From positions 28,115 through 92,114 of the forward strand of contig AQOF01000015.1 of assembly GCA_000565345.1 (NCBI GenBank): a stretch of 64,000 bases of DNA. The letters run 5' to 3'. The DNA is from Salinivibrio costicola subsp. costicola ATCC 33508 = LMG 11651 (lineage in GTDB: Bacteria > Pseudomonadota > Gammaproteobacteria > Enterobacterales > Vibrionaceae). Both the position numbers and the translations under genes were made by a program. Of this stretch, positions 1 to 10,918 are shown one piece after another (position 1 is the stretch's first letter; each line of letters starts with the position of its first letter). The notes beneath the pieces were generated by a model. It was not told the origin of the DNA. It did no database searches and saw only the letters and a program-made list of their open reading frames with translations.

Positions 1-1134
1 CGCTAATTTATCCGCTGCTTTTTCATCTAAAAACGGCTGCCAACCTTTAGAGAGAATCCAACGACTTAAATCAAGCAACAGATTGCAGTAGCGAGAGGTA
101 TGAAGTAACGCCACGATATCCTCGCGCTCCGGCAACTGAGTTTGCTCAGCTTTCAGCGTTTTGACCATCATTTTTCGGGCATTGAGTTTGCGCAGGTATT
201 GGCCTTATCTTCACACAAGCGTGCATTCGCCCACGCATCATCCAGCCAAGCGAGTTCGCCACCAAACCATTGCAACTCTTGACGCAATAATGTGCTCGCT
301 CGTCTCGGCAACACGCTGCCGAATAGAACGAAGGCTTGGCGGATCAGTAATACCGCGTAGCGAATTTCCTGCAGCGCATCAAGCGACTCTCGCTCTATGT
401 AGATTTGTTCGTGGTAATGCCAGTGGCTGAGCGCGTGCTCAAGAATTCGAATGAGCGCTTTCTCTTGCGTATCGTCGGCGCTCAGTTTGATCGATAGACA
501 GCGCTTTGACCGGGTCGCCTTGATAGCCAGTGGCTAAGCGGTAGCCTCGCGCGGCTTTACTCAAATTTCCCAGTCGCAGTCCTCCCTCATCGGCAAGGTT
601 GCGCGCCAATGAAAATAAGGCATCGGTTTGACCCGAAATAAGCTCTAACTCGACCTCAGAAATCACATCTTTATCACCGGCTTCGGTTGAGACTTCACCC
701 TGATCGCTGGCTAACTCTATTTGACTACCGTCGTCAGTGGCTAAGAGCCACTGTTGGCGGACAAAGTCGGTGGAAAAGAGCGGCTGAATCGACTGACTCA
801 GTGCATCAATATTGACACTATCAGGCCATGCATCGACCGGGATCAAAGAAAGGTCGGGCTCAGGTCCATTAAGCTCAGCGTTGTATTCTGGGCGCTGATG
901 CAGCCCAGCGACCACCCGGCCAGCGGTTTTGAGCGTTTGAATATAAACACCATCAAAACAACGCACACGCAAACCGATATCGTGTTCGCGTAGGGTAAAA
1001 TCTGGCGTATCGAAGTAGATGTTGCCCAGCTCACGCTGGCTTTGCTGTAGCTGCTTTACACTGACAATCTTATCGCGGATGCGATGAGGAAAGTCAGAAG
1101 AGACAAAAAATTTGAGCTCTATCTCAGTGTCCAT
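1..1134 (-). CDS. ygiF: Inorganic triphosphatase YgiF, CYTH + CHAD domains; 3' end cut by window edge, frame broken
   Basis: CYTH-family triphosphatase that hydrolyses inorganic tripolyphosphate; cytosolic. The start MDTEIELKFF carries the EIELKF signature of CYTH tunnel enzymes, and charged strands follow to about residue 205 (KAARGYRLATG). A CHAD helical domain then runs to the window edge (for example RILEHALSHWHYHE and YLRKLNARKM), but reaching it needs two frame corrections. One is near base 490; the other is near 205, where AAGGCC should read AAAGGCC to give EDKGQYLRKL. I chose the Met at 1134 because upstream codons do not resemble the family. About 30 C-terminal residues lie outside the window. 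The breaks look like base-call indels. Confidence in the family is high. Confidence 0.85.
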
Positions 1135-1358
1135 ACGGGTACCTATAGCCAATTGCCTGACAAGGATATGAACAATTGATCTTGTCGGCAAGGACTATAA
1201 CCACCAGTCTTGATCAAAGGCACTGCGGCATAGATCACAAAAGCTGTTTCTTTAGCCAATGTTCTGCGCTACCATTCGCCGCTCCGATATACCATCGTTG
1301 AACGTTTAGCCTCCACTCTTTGCCCTTTGGGCGTGAGGCAACCAGGTAGATTACGGCT

Positions 1359-2039
1359 ATGCCAGTCAATACAATTGTTGGGCTATTCGCAAAAAGCCCT
1401 ATAAAACCTCTGCAACGCCACGTCAATCGTGTCAATGATTGCTGTGAGCTACTGATCCCGTTTTTCCATGCTTGCGAACAGCAAGATTGGGAAAAGGCGA
1501 ATCAACTCCGTCACCAAATCTCTGAGATAGAGAAAGATGCTGACACCCTGAAGCGCAATATCCGACTCAAGTTGCCCCGCGGTTTGTTTATGCCCGTTGA
1601 TCGGACGGACATGCTCGAGTTACTGACTCAGCAAGACAAATTGGCAAACTTGTCCAAAGATATTGCCGGCCGAGTGATCGGCCGCCAGCTTCGTATGCCC
1701 CCAGCAATGAATACCGCTTTCATTGCTTATGTACAACGGTGCCTAGATGCAGCCGCTCAAGCACGTCGGGTGATTAATGAGCTCGAAGAACTGCTTGAGA
1801 CTGGATTTAAAGGACGCGAAGTCACCTTAGTGGCCGAAATGATTCATCAGTTGGATGTGATTGAAGATGATACTGACTCAATGCAAATCCAGCTTCGCCA
1901 GGCATTGATGGCGGTGGAACAGGAATACAATCCTGTCGACGTCATGTTCTTGTACAAAATCCTCGAGTGGGTCGGCGAAATTGCTGATCAAGCGCAACGT
2001 GTCGGTGCGCGCTTAGAGGTCATGCTTTCCCGTTCCTAA
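1359..2039 (+). CDS. TIGR00153/DUF47 PhoU-like protein, partner of Pit permease
   Basis: Intact 226-residue all-helical protein of the DUF47 (TIGR00153, PhoU-like) family. It starts MPVNTIVGLFAKSPIKPLQ, a very conserved beginning in this family. The rest is amphipathic helices with acidic patches (EIEKDADTLKRNIR, VIEDDTDSMQIQLR) that resemble the metal-binding ExxxD motifs of PhoU. The Pit-type phosphate permease starts 28 bases downstream on the same strand, so the two are likely co-transcribed. Genes of this family are usually paired with pit and are thought to modulate phosphate uptake. That role is inferred from context and not from a known reaction. Confidence 0.88.
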   Translation: MPVNTIVGLFAKSPIKPLQRHVNRVNDCCELLIPFFHACEQQDWEKANQLRHQISEIEKDADTLKRNIRLKLPRGLFMPVDRTDMLELLTQQDKLANLSKDIAGRVIGRQLRMPPAMNTAFIAYVQRCLDAAAQARRVINELEELLETGFKGREVTLVAEMIHQLDVIEDDTDSMQIQLRQALMAVEQEYNPVDVMFLYKILEWVGEIADQAQRVGARLEVMLSRS

Positions 2040-2067
2040 CCGAGTGATGTAACAACAAGGTATTACA

Positions 2068-3323
2068 ATGGAAATCCTGATGAATCACGGGACCATTCTT
2101 ATTATGGTCGCCGCGGCTTTTGGTTTTTTAATGGCAATTGGTATTGGTGCCAATGATGTCGCCAACGCAATGGGCACGTCTGTGGGCTCTAAAGCGCTAA
2201 CCATCAAGCAAGCCATTATTGTTGCCATGATTTTTGAATTTGCCGGCGCTTATTTAGCTGGCGGTGAAGTCACAGATACCATTAGAAAAGGTGTTATCGA
2301 TACCAGTCTCTATGCCGATCAACCGTTAGAATTGGTCTTTGGCATGATGTCCGCTCTGCTCGCGGCGGGTACTTGGCTGCTCCTTGCCTCCTATATGGCT
2401 GGCCAGTCTCCACCACCCATTCGATAATCGGCGCGATCATTGGCTTTGCTTGCCTATCGGTTGGCTCTGAGGCCGTCGATTGGCATACCGTCCAAGGCAT
2501 CGTTGGCAGTTGGGTGATCACCCCCTTTATCTCCGGTCTTTTTGCCTACTTTATTTTTCTTAGCGCCCAGCGCCTCATTTTTGACACTGACCGCCCCATA
2601 CTCAATGCAAAACGTTTTGTCCCCATTTATATGTTCCTCACCGCGTTTATTATTGCGATGGTGACCATTAAAAAAGGGCTCAAGCATGTTGGCTTGCATT
2701 TGACCACGTTAGAGTCAGTCAGTGCGTCAATTGTCTTGTCTGCACTGGTGATGTTTTTTGGCGTGTATTATATCTCTCGAAAATATCGCGGCGATGAGAG
2801 CCAAGGCTTTCAAGGCGTTGAGCGGATATTCAGCTTACTCATGGTCGTCACGGCGTGTGCCATGGCCTTCGCGCATGGCTCAAACGACGTTGCCAATGCC
2901 ATTGGTCCCCTTTCAGCGATTGTCGCAACCGTGTAAAACCTCGGTACTGTGGCAGAAAAAGCACACATTGCTTGGTGGATTCTTCCGATGGGCGGTGCCG
3001 GCATTGTCATCGGCCTTGCGACCTTGGGGCATCGTGTCATGGCGACCGTTGGCTCAGGAATAACAGAACTCACACCAAGCCGCGGATTTGCCGCGCAATT
3101 AGCCACCGCGAGCACAGTCGTTTTAGCCTCGGGGACAGGCTTACCGATTTCGACCACGCAAACACTAGTCGGTGGCGTTCTCGGCGTTGGATTTGCCAGA
3201 GGCATTGCCGCACTCAACCTCGGCGTGGTGCGCAATATTGTTGCTTCGTGGCTCATCACGCTTCCAGCAGGCGCTTTATTAGCTGTGATCTTTTACCAAG
3301 TAATGATCACCTTCTTTGCCTAA
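2068..3323 (+). CDS. pit: Low-affinity inorganic phosphate transporter Pit (frameshift plus in-frame stop)
   Basis: Inner-membrane phosphate:H+ symporter of the PiT family. Both family signature repeats are present: GIGANDVANAMGTSVGS near residue 25 and AHGSNDVANAIGPLSA near 275, with GWPVSTTHSIIGAIIGFA and PISTTQTLVGGVLGVG in the two halves. The frame is broken near 2400, where TATATGG probably should read TATTATGG (SYYGWPVSTTH). Independently, there is an in-frame TAA at 2934-2936 between VATV and NLGTVAEKAH, which would be CAA or GAA in relatives. Reconstructed length is about 419 residues, normal for the family. A frameshift plus a nonsense codon makes this the one gene here where true inactivation is a serious alternative to sequencing error. 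Confidence 0.82.
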
Positions 3324-3351
3324 CAGTCGGCAGCGATGTCAAATCACGGTT

Positions 3352-3384
3352 AAAAAAAGGGGGCGATGGCTCCCCTTTCTTTTT
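3352..3384 (+). terminator. Rho-independent terminator after pit
   Basis: AAAGGGG and CCCCTTT arms enclose a nine-base loop and are followed by CTTTTT. It lies 28 bases after the pit stop codon and closes the PhoU-like/pit unit. Confidence 0.7.
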
Positions 3385-3450
3385 AGCCTATGGCACTATG
3401 CCTAGCAAAGCCGATGTGTCCCACACTGAATAATGCAAAGGACCCCAGAC

Positions 3451-4065
3451 GTGAAACACCTGTATTCTGCTCTCATATTGCTATTCGTTCTCGTCACCGC
3501 GCCGCAAGCCATGGCGGAGAACTATATTTCTGATGAATTATTTACCTATATGCACTCTGGCCCTGGTACACAATATCGCATTATCGGCAGTGTTGATGCA
3601 GGCGATAAAATCACTGTACTCAAGCGCGACCAAAATGCGGGCTATTCGCAAATTGTCGATAGTCGCGGCCGTAAAGGCTGGGTGAAAAGTGACTTCGTCA
3701 CCACTCAACCTGGCTTGAAAGAACGTGTACCTGCGCTTGAAGCCAAGCTCAAAAAAGTAAAAACAGCCTTATCGAGTGCACAGGATGATGCCAAAGCACA
3801 ACAAAAAGGGTTGGTTGAGTCGCTTAAAAAGCGTAATGCGCAAATCGAGAAGCTAGAAACACACAGCAGCGAACTCAATAAAAAGCTGATTGATGCACAA
3901 AATGAAATTCGTGCTTTGCGTGCAAAAATTGATACGCAAAAAGATGACTTATTAATGCGCTGGTTCACCTACGGCGGCATGGTGGCCGGCGGCGGCTTAC
4001 TGTTTGGCCTTGTGCTGCCACATCTTATCCCACGTAAAAAACGTCGCCGTGACGGCTGGGCATAA
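3451..4065 (+). CDS. ygiM: SH3-domain membrane-anchored protein YgiM (TIGR04211)
   Basis: Envelope protein of the TIGR04211/YgiM type. Order of parts: signal peptide ending APQAMA, bacterial SH3 domain (ENYISDELFTYMHSGPG to KGWVKSDFV), charged coiled coil (about residues 85-165), one C-terminal membrane helix (TYGGMVAGGGLLFGLVLPHL) and a basic tail KKRRRDGWA. Function unknown; probably cell-wall associated. I prefer the GTG at 3451 (VKHLYSALIL), eight bases after AAGGA, over an ATG 18 bases upstream, because it gives a clean signal peptide. It sits just before cca, the same pairing as in E. coli. Confidence 0.85.
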   Translation: MKHLYSALILLFVLVTAPQAMAENYISDELFTYMHSGPGTQYRIIGSVDAGDKITVLKRDQNAGYSQIVDSRGRKGWVKSDFVTTQPGLKERVPALEAKLKKVKTALSSAQDDAKAQQKGLVESLKKRNAQIEKLETHSSELNKKLIDAQNEIRALRAKIDTQKDDLLMRWFTYGGMVAGGGLLFGLVLPHLIPRKKRRRDGWA

Positions 4066-4077
4066 TCAATCTCCGAT

Positions 4078-4107
4078 AAATAGGCTGCGTTTGCAGCCTA
4101 TTTTATT
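4078..4107 (+). terminator. Terminator after ygiM
   Basis: Perfect 11-bp stem AAATAGGCTGC / GCAGCCTATTT with a GTTT loop, followed by TATTT. It separates ygiM from cca, so cca should have its own promoter in the 220 bases that follow. Confidence 0.8.
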
Positions 4108-4328
4108 TAGATCGCCACGTTTATATCGTTTACGTTTTATCCCGCGTTTTTTCTATCCCGTCGTTGATGAGCAACCCCATCTTTCATTGGTTAGCTAACG
4201 ATTAGCCATCCAACGATAACCATTATCAGCACACGGTGGGCGTGCTGCTACGCTATATGTATACTTCTATGAAGGTATGACTCAGCATCTTTGCTGTTTC
4301 TTCACTTTCTGCAACCAAGGAGCTTTGT

Positions 4329-5576
4329 GTGAAACACTATCTTGTCGGCGGCGCGGTACGCGATGCGTTGTTAAGTTTACCGGTCACGGACAAAGATTGG
4401 GTCGTGGTGGGCGCGACAGTGAAGCAAATGCAAGCCTCAGGCTATCAACAAGTTGGCCAAGACTTCCCAGTCTTTTTGCATCCAGAAACGCATGAAGAGT
4501 ACGCATTAGCACGCACAGAGCGTAAATCGGGCCAAGGCTACACCGGTTTTGTGTGTGACTTTTCGCCAGATATCTCGTTAGAGGCCGATCTTCAGCGGCG
4601 TGATCTCACTATAAACGCCATTGCCCAAGATGAAGATGGCACCTTGATTGACCCTTATGGCGGTCAGCAAGATTTGCACAACCGGATGTTACGTCATGTC
4701 TCGCCCGCCTTTAGCGAAGATCCATTGCGGGTGCTACGTGTGGCACGATTTGCCGCCCGCTTTGCGCCTCTCGGCTTCACCATTGCCGACGATACATTGG
4801 CGCTGATGAAAGCGATGGTCGCCAAGGGCGAACTTGCCCACCTCACCCCAGAGCGAGTTTGGCGGGAGTGGGAGAAAGCGCTTGGCAGTGATCGTCCGAT
4901 GTGTTTCTTGCTGTGCTGCGCGATTGTGGTGCACTTGCGGTAGTGATTCCTGAAATCGACGCCCTGTACGGCGTGCCGAATCCTGCCAACTGGCACCCTG
5001 AGATCGATACCGGCATCCACACTGAAATGGTCAGCCGTTATGCCGCCTCGTTGACCGATGACAAATGCATTCGCTTTGCTGCACAAGTCCATGATCTCGG
5101 TAAAGCTCTCACCCCTTCCTCCATCTTGCCCTGCCATCGCGGCCATGGCGATCGCGGGCTGCCGGTGATAAAAGAGCTGTGCGAGCGGCTTAAAATCCCC
5201 AATCAATGCAGAGATTTAGCTTGGTAGTCAGTGCACATCACTCTAAGATCCATAAATGCGATCAACTCAGCCCGAGCATTGGGTGGCATTATTTAATCAA
5301 ATTGATGCGTGGCGAAAACCTGAACGGGTTGAGCAATTGGCCTTGGCATGTTTAGCCGATGTGCGTGGCCGCAAGGGACGTGAAAATTATCATTACCCGC
5401 AAGCCGATGCCTTACGTGAGCGCTTTGCCTGTGCCGAGAACGTCGATGTAAAGCCGATTGTCGACGCTGGCTTTAAAGGGGCAGCGATTCGTGATGAGCT
5501 TCATCGCCAACGTATTCAGGCGATTGCGGCATGCGCTGCGCCAAGCGATCAGCAAATCGCGGGCACACCCTATTAA
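4329..5576 (+). CDS. cca: CCA-adding multifunctional tRNA nucleotidyltransferase (frame broken three times)
   Basis: Adds and repairs the 3'-CCA end of tRNA. The N-terminus shows the class II nucleotidyltransferase signature [12 protein letters not shown] with [20 protein letters not shown] follows near residue 90. The C-terminal HD phosphohydrolase domain has [10 protein letters not shown], as in the long proteobacterial enzymes. GTG start with AGGAG upstream. Breaks: near 4896 (CC for CCC gives [17 protein letters not shown]), near 5221 (TT for TTT gives [15 protein letters not shown]) and one more at about 5275-5290. Reconstructed length is about 416 residues, normal for the family. The essential role argues for sequencing indels. 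Confidence 0.87.
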
Positions 5577-8500
5577 CGAAACTCACGCGACGTGACCGAC
5601 AAGGTGGTGAGCTTAGGGGTAAGGTCAATTAACTTACCGGCAATTACATGCACCACCTCGCCCTGACGCTCGACAATGCCATGCACTTTCAACACCTTGG
5701 CTTGCATAAAAGCACGGGATTGCGCCCGTGCCGTCCCCGCCCAGACCACCACATTAATATTGCCGGTATCATCTTCCAAGGTGACAAAGGTTACACCACT
5801 GGCGGTACCTGGTGATTGCTTGCCCGTCACCACGCCCGCCACCGCGACCCAGCTTTGCGGCGCACACTGTGATAACTCAACGCCGCGGGTAAAACGGCCC
5901 ACCGTGCCGGCTTGCGCCATCAAACGAATAGGATGATCGGTGAGCGACAGCCCCAAGGCCGCGTAATCTTCAATCACGTTCTGCCACTGGGAAGGCGAAT
6001 GAGGCAAGACAACCTCATCGTCACTGGTGGCCAGTAGTGGCAGTTGCCGCTGCTGATCCATCAGTGCCCAGCGCGCCTGATAGCGATTGCCAGCCAGCGC
6101 CGCCAATGCGCCACTACTGGCTAGGGCTTGATAGGCATCGCGGTCAAGGTTAATTTCTTGCAATGCCGACAAAGACGCAAACCCCGACTCTGGACGATGG
6201 ACCAGCAATCGGTCTATTGCCGCCATGCTTAATCCTTTGACTAATCGCAATCCCAGCCGCACGCCCCAGTGATCGCCGACCTTTTCTAAGCAATGATCCG
6301 CCCCCGAGTGTTGCACACAAACCGGCAACACAGGCACCTGATGGCGCGTGGCGTCTTGCATCAGTTGTGACGGCGAGTAAAACCCCATCGGCTGGCTATT
6401 GAGCAAGGCGGTATAAAACGCGGCGGGATAATAATGCTTCAGCCACGCCGATATATAGGCCAAGACCGCAAACGACGCCGAGTGGCTTTCTGGGAAACCA
6501 TAATCACCAAACCCGCAGATTTGCCGGTAAAGCTGCTCGGCAAAGTCGGCGCGATAGCCACGCGCGGTCATCCCAGTAATCAATTTGTCGCGAAACGGCG
6601 CCAGTCCACCCTTTTTCTTCCATGCGGCCATCGCACGACGCAGCTGATCCGCTTCGCCACCAGAAAAACCGGCGGCCACCATCGCCAGTTTGATCACCTG
6701 CTCTTGAAAAATGGGCACTCCAAGCGTACGCGCCAGCACTTGCTCAACCGCTTTGGACGGGTAGCTCACCACTTCTTCCCCATCACGGCGCTTTAGATAC
6801 GGATGCACCATGTCACCTTGAATCGGACCGGGGCGGACAATGGCAATTTGGATTACCAAATCATAATAACAAGCCGGTTTGAGCCGCGGCAGCATACTCA
6901 TTTGTGCTCGCGACTCAATTTGAAATACCCCTACGGTATCGGCGTGCTGAATGCGCGCAAACACCCCCGGATCATCGCCTTGTTGAGTGATCGCCGCCAA
7001 ACTCAAGCGAGGGCCACCGGTTTGAGCAATCAAATCAAAGGTACGTCGAATCGCGGTGAGCATGCCCAGTGCCAGTACGTCGACTTTCATCAGATGCAGC
7101 GTTTCCAGATCGTCTTTATCCCACTGGATCACCGTCCGCTCTGCCATCGCCGCATTTTCCACCGGCACCAACTCATACAAAGGCCCATCTGCAATCACAA
7201 AGCCACCGACATGCTGAGAAAGGTGGCGCGGAAAGCCGATCAATGTCTGGGTAAGCGACAGCCATTGTTGGCTTTTCGCGCTTTTAGGATCGAGGCCCAA
7301 CTGTTGAAGTTGCTGCGTCCAAGGCTGAGTTTTATCGCGCCGATTGAGGTTTTGAATAAAAAAATCAATCTGGCTAGCGGGGATCGCCAACGCTTTGCCC
7401 ACATCACGCAGTGCACTTTTAAGCCGATAACGGATCACGGTTGCCGCTAAGGCAGTCCGCTCACGGCCATATTTTTGATACAAATACTGGATCACTTCTT
7501 CACGGCGCTGGTGCTCAAAGTCCACATCAATATCCGGCGGCTCGTCGCGCTCTTTGCTAATAAAGCGTTCAAACAGCACATCGACTTTGCACGGATCCAC
7601 CGCAGTGATCCCTAAGCAATAACACACCACCGAGTTCGCCGCCGAGCCGCGCCCTTGGTATAAGATCCCACGCGATTGAGCAAAGCGCACCAGATCGTAA
7701 ATGGTCAAAAAGTAATACGGGTAATCGAGCGCCTCGATAAGCGCGAGCTCTTTTTCAATGATGGCTCCCACGTCACTGGGCATCCCCTTGGGGAAACGCT
7801 GCTGTGCGCCTTGCTTGACCGCGTCACGCAGATACGCCATCGCAGACTCGCCGGTTGGCACCACTTCTTTGGGGTAGCTGTATTTGAGGCTCGCCAAGGA
7901 GAACTGACACTGGGCGGCAATCTTGGCACTTTCCGCTAGCCACTCGGGTGGGAATAGAGTCTGTAACTTAGATAGCGGGCGTAAAGCCCGCTCTGCATTG
8001 GGCAATAAAGTCTGCCCCAATTCAGCCACAGGCTGACGATGCCAAATCGCGGTTAAAGTATGATGTAATGCTAGTCGCTCAGGGTGATGCATCTGCACAT
8101 CACCACACGCTGTCACACAAAGTTGATACTGGCTTGCCAGCATGCGACAGTGCGCCAGATACGGATGATCGTGTTCTGCTAAATCGCGGCGCACAGCCAG
8201 ATACAAGCGCTCAGCATGATAACGCAGCAGCCACGTCGCCCAGTGATGATCACTCTCCGCGCCACTGGGTAGCCATAGCACCAAGCCATGACGTACCGAC
8301 ATCAGATCCCACTCGCTCAGCTGGTAATCGCCTTTGTGACTGCGCCGCCGCGCATTGGTGATAATCGACATAGCTCTTGGTAAGCCGCTTGGGTGGGACA
8401 CAGTAGAACAACATCTAACGCGTGCAGACGAAAGCGACTGCCAATGATCAGCGAAAGCTGCGGATAATCACGCTGAGCTTGATACGCACGCACCACGCCT

Positions 8501-8638
8501 GCCGACCGAGCATTCATCGGTGATCGCGAGCGCTTGATAGCCCAATGCCGCCGCTTGCGCCACCAGCTCTTCCGGGTGTGAGGCGCCCTCAAGAAAGGAG
8601 AAATTGCTGCAACATACCAGCTCGGCATACGTACTCAT
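5573..8638 (-). CDS. dnaE2: Error-prone DNA polymerase III alpha subunit DnaE2/ImuC (two indels near N-terminus)
   Basis: Catalytic C-family polymerase of the SOS mutasome, which performs translesion synthesis with ImuA and ImuB. It starts at ATG 8638 ([20 protein letters not shown]), a PHP domain start typical of DnaE2. Polymerase motifs follow: [43 protein letters not shown] and [19 protein letters not shown]. An OB fold ([20 protein letters not shown]) is near the C-terminus. Two one-base errors break the first 100 codons: an extra G near 8502 (SVAGVVRAY expected) and a lost base near 8362 ([12 protein letters not shown] restored). Total about 1021 residues, the usual length. It is the last gene of the imuA-imuB-dnaE2 unit, 11 bases after imuB. 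Confidence 0.92.
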
Positions 8639-8649
8639 CGCTTCACCGT

Positions 8650-10053
8650 CTAACTAAACCAACCGTGTAAAAACCAAGTTTGCTCTGGCGTGCGAAACAC
8701 CCATAGCCATTGTTGCTGAGCGTTTTGAGCAATAAAGTAATCGCGCTGGATAGGCGCATCTTCCCACCAGCCCGTGACAATCCGCTCCGGCCCGTCACGT
8801 AAGGTGACCTTACCAATCAGTGGCGTGGGTTGCGGCAACAATAAGCTTGGACGTGGGCGCGTAGGTGCCGAGGCCGTCGGCGTGGCGCTATGATGATGAG
8901 GGACATGTTGGCTGGCCGCCTCGGGACGGTGATGATCTACATACGCCAACCGCATGACCGCCTCCTCTCCTAGTCGGGCTGCCAGTGTCGCGACCAACTC
9001 ATCACGGTTTTGCTCGCCTTGCTGCGCGCTAAAGAGATCGGTTTGTCCGGGCTGGTGGCAATCAATTTGCGTGGCGCACACACTCACTGCCGTCACTGGC
9101 TGGCTTACTTGCCATGACGCCAGGCGTAAACGCACCAACGTCATCCAGCGATCGGGGTCTTTCTCACCATGCGCGGCCACCACGGAAAGGGTTTCTTCGC
9201 GATTATCACGCAAGCTAAACCCCAACGTCAGCGCAGGCGTGCAGGCACTACGCTGCTCAAGAAAGTGGCACAGTGCCGAGACGAGATTCTCGATAATGGG
9301 CAATAAATGGGCTTGCTCACTGAGCTCAAACAACAAAATCCGTTGCTGAAAAAATTGCAGCGGTGGCTGAAAATAATTCAGTGGCGTCGGCTGGGCGCCA
9401 CGCACTTCAGCAAGGTAATCCACCACAGTGCGCGGAAAACGTCGCGTCAGCGAAGCGGTGGGCAAGGCGATAAGCTCACCTAACCGAGAGAGGCCCAGAC
9501 GCGTAAACTGAGTTTTCACCGTCTCCGGTAAAGGGGCAGCAGCTAACGGCAATTGCTGCAACGCTGCCTGCAAATGCTCGGGGTCGGTACTGATCTTGCC
9601 CGCGTGGCCATACGCCATAAGCTCGGCGGCACGCGGCGTTTGGCCCACACCAGCCTGATAACGGATGCCATTTTCAACCAACGTTTGAGTCACTGCCTGC
9701 CATAGCGGGGGAAACCCTTGATATAGCGCTAACATCGGTGACACGTGTAGCCATAAACCTTTAGGCGGATTAAGGCTGATTTCCGCGACCAACGGATAAA
9801 GCTGTGTGGCGATCTGCTCAAGGGCCGACTGCTCTTTCTTCGCGCAATAAGGGTAGACCGCAAGCTGATGACAGTTAACTGCCGCCGCCCCTAATCCCAT
9901 ACCGGTATTCAGACCGTGTGTGTTAGCCGCCACAGAGAGCTGCACTAAACGGCCTTCTTGCTCGTTGACCAGCCCCACTGCCTGCTCAGGTGACGGCACA
10001 TAGAGGCTATCTAACAACAAGCTCGGGCAATGCAGGTACAGCCACAGAGTCAT
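8650..10053 (-). CDS. imuB: ImuB, inactive Y-family polymerase-like mutasome subunit
   Basis: Y-family DNA-polymerase homologue that acts as the hub of the ImuA-ImuB-DnaE2 mutasome, linking DnaE2 to the beta clamp. It begins [18 protein letters not shown]; the region corresponding to the catalytic acidic residues is not conserved, as known for ImuB. A Y-family palm/finger region is recognisable up to about residue 240, followed by a C-terminal ImuB-specific part with [22 protein letters not shown] at 10053 (eight bases after GGGAG) is chosen over the adjacent GTG at 10056. It overlaps the imuA stop (TGATG), indicating translational coupling. 467 residues, intact. Confidence 0.9.
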   Translation of the reverse strand: MTLWLYLHCPSLLLDSLYVPSPEQAVGLVNEQEGRLVQLSVAANTHGLNTGMGLGAAAVNCHQLAVYPYCAKKEQSALEQIATQLYPLVAEISLNPPKGLWLHVSPMLALYQGFPPLWQAVTQTLVENGIRYQAGVGQTPRAAELMAYGHAGKISTDPEHLQAALQQLPLAAAPLPETVKTQFTRLGLSRLGELIALPTASLTRRFPRTVVDYLAEVRGAQPTPLNYFQPPLQFFQQRILLFELSEQAHLLPIIENLVSALCHFLEQRSACTPALTLGFSLRDNREETLSVVAAHGEKDPDRWMTLVRLRLASWQVSQPVTAVSVCATQIDCHQPGQTDLFSAQQGEQNRDELVATLAARLGEEAVMRLAYVDHHRPEAASQHVPHHHSATPTASAPTRPRPSLLLPQPTPLIGKVTLRDGPERIVTGWWEDAPIQRDYFIAQNAQQQWLWVFRTPEQTWFLHGWFS

Positions 10054-10745
10054 CACGCTTGCTCCCGCTGTTGCCGTGAGGGAAAGGCGAGCAAATTATC
10101 TGCGCTGCTCGGCCAAGTCACCAAAGCGGACCATTGTTCGCGCCAATCGAGGGTAAACGGGGCCGGTGGCCATTGGCCGCGACAATAGCGCACCGTGACT
10201 GTCACGCCACACGCAGAAGGGGCCAGCGCCACACTTAAATCAACAGGCAAGCTCAATGAATACGATTGCTGACGGCGCAACAACACCACCGCACATTGAC
10301 CATGTTCGGCCGCCAGTTTTAAGCGTTTGACTTGCCCAATCGTGAGCGAAGATGGCCATAACACTACCGCCTGACACGCACCACTGCGCGCCGCTTGCTC
10401 GGCTGCCCACAGCGCATGTTGATCGCTATAGGGATACACTAGCAAGGTGTTTTCTGTTGGATAACCTTGCTGATGTAACATTGCCGCATTAATACCGACC
10501 GGAGGACGGATCCAGGCGATCTCTTTACCGGTGGCGCGATACAGCGCAGGCAATACTAACCGCAGCTCACCAACGCCAAAATCACTGATGATATCCGTAA
10601 CCCCTGGCGTAGGGATCCCACCCAGACGCTGATCAAACGCGGCATAACCGGTCGCTTGCTTATCGGGTAACTCAGCCATTAGCGGACGCTGACTAGCACG
10701 CCATAAGCCGTGTTGTTGGGCTAATTGTTCGAGCGTTTTCATCAT
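10053..10745 (-). CDS. imuA: ImuA, RecA/SulA-like mutasome subunit
   Basis: First gene of the SOS-induced imuA-imuB-dnaE2 operon. ImuA-type proteins are RecA/SulA-like helpers needed for damage-induced mutagenesis. The sequence MKTLEQLAQQHGLWRASQ followed by GYAAFDQRLGGIPTPGVTDI is typical of the family. A Walker A lysine is not obvious (FGVGELRLVLPALY), as in many ImuA proteins. Two Met codons at 10745 and 10742 are both possible; codons further upstream would cross the LexA box and are rejected. About 230 residues. Confidence 0.88.
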   Translation of the reverse strand: MMKTLEQLAQQHGLWRASQRPLMAELPDKQATGYAAFDQRLGGIPTPGVTDIISDFGVGELRLVLPALYRATGKEIAWIRPPVGINAAMLHQQGYPTENTLLVYPYSDQHALWAAEQAARSGACQAVVLWPSSLTIGQVKRLKLAAEHGQCAVVLLRRQQSYSLSLPVDLSVALAPSACGVTVTVRYCRGQWPPAPFTLDWREQWSALVTWPSSADNLLAFPSRQQREQA

Positions 10746-10753
10746 TAAAATAC

Positions 10754-10769
10754 CTGTATATTTATACAG
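10754..10769 (-). promoter_or_regulatory. LexA (SOS) box in front of imuA
   Basis: Perfect CTGT-N8-ACAG operator (CTGTATATTTATACAG) with an AT-only spacer, matching the gammaproteobacterial LexA consensus. It ends only eight bases before the first possible imuA start. On the imuA strand its ACAG end continues as ACAGGT, the only Shine-Dalgarno-like sequence available, so operator and ribosome site seem to overlap. It predicts DNA-damage induction of the whole imuA-imuB-dnaE2 unit. Confidence 0.93.
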
Positions 10770-10841
10770 TATATTTAACTTTCGTCGCGCTGCAAGAGAA
10801 AGAAAAAGAAAAAACCGGTGCACGCCCTATAACCGGTTGAT

Positions 10842-10867
10842 AAAAAAACGCCCCCTAAAAAGGAGCC
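10842..10867 (-). terminator. Terminator of the diguanylate cyclase gene
   Basis: On the minus strand GGCTCC, a short T/A loop and GGGGGC form a stem with one G-T pair, followed by seven T. It lies about 50 bases after the stop of the GGDEF gene and before the imuA promoter region. Confidence 0.65.
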
Positions 10868-10918
10868 GACTTTCTTGGTGGGATGTTGTGTCTGATAAGG
10901 TATAACGCGCTAAGGGGA

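Noticed and set aside
161..430. Plus-strand open frame
   Set aside because: It is antisense to the CHAD domain of ygiF, which is clearly coded on the minus strand after two frame repairs.
4004..4198. Small ORF across the ygiM end
   Set aside because: It overlaps the ygiM C-terminus in another frame and runs through the terminator hairpin.
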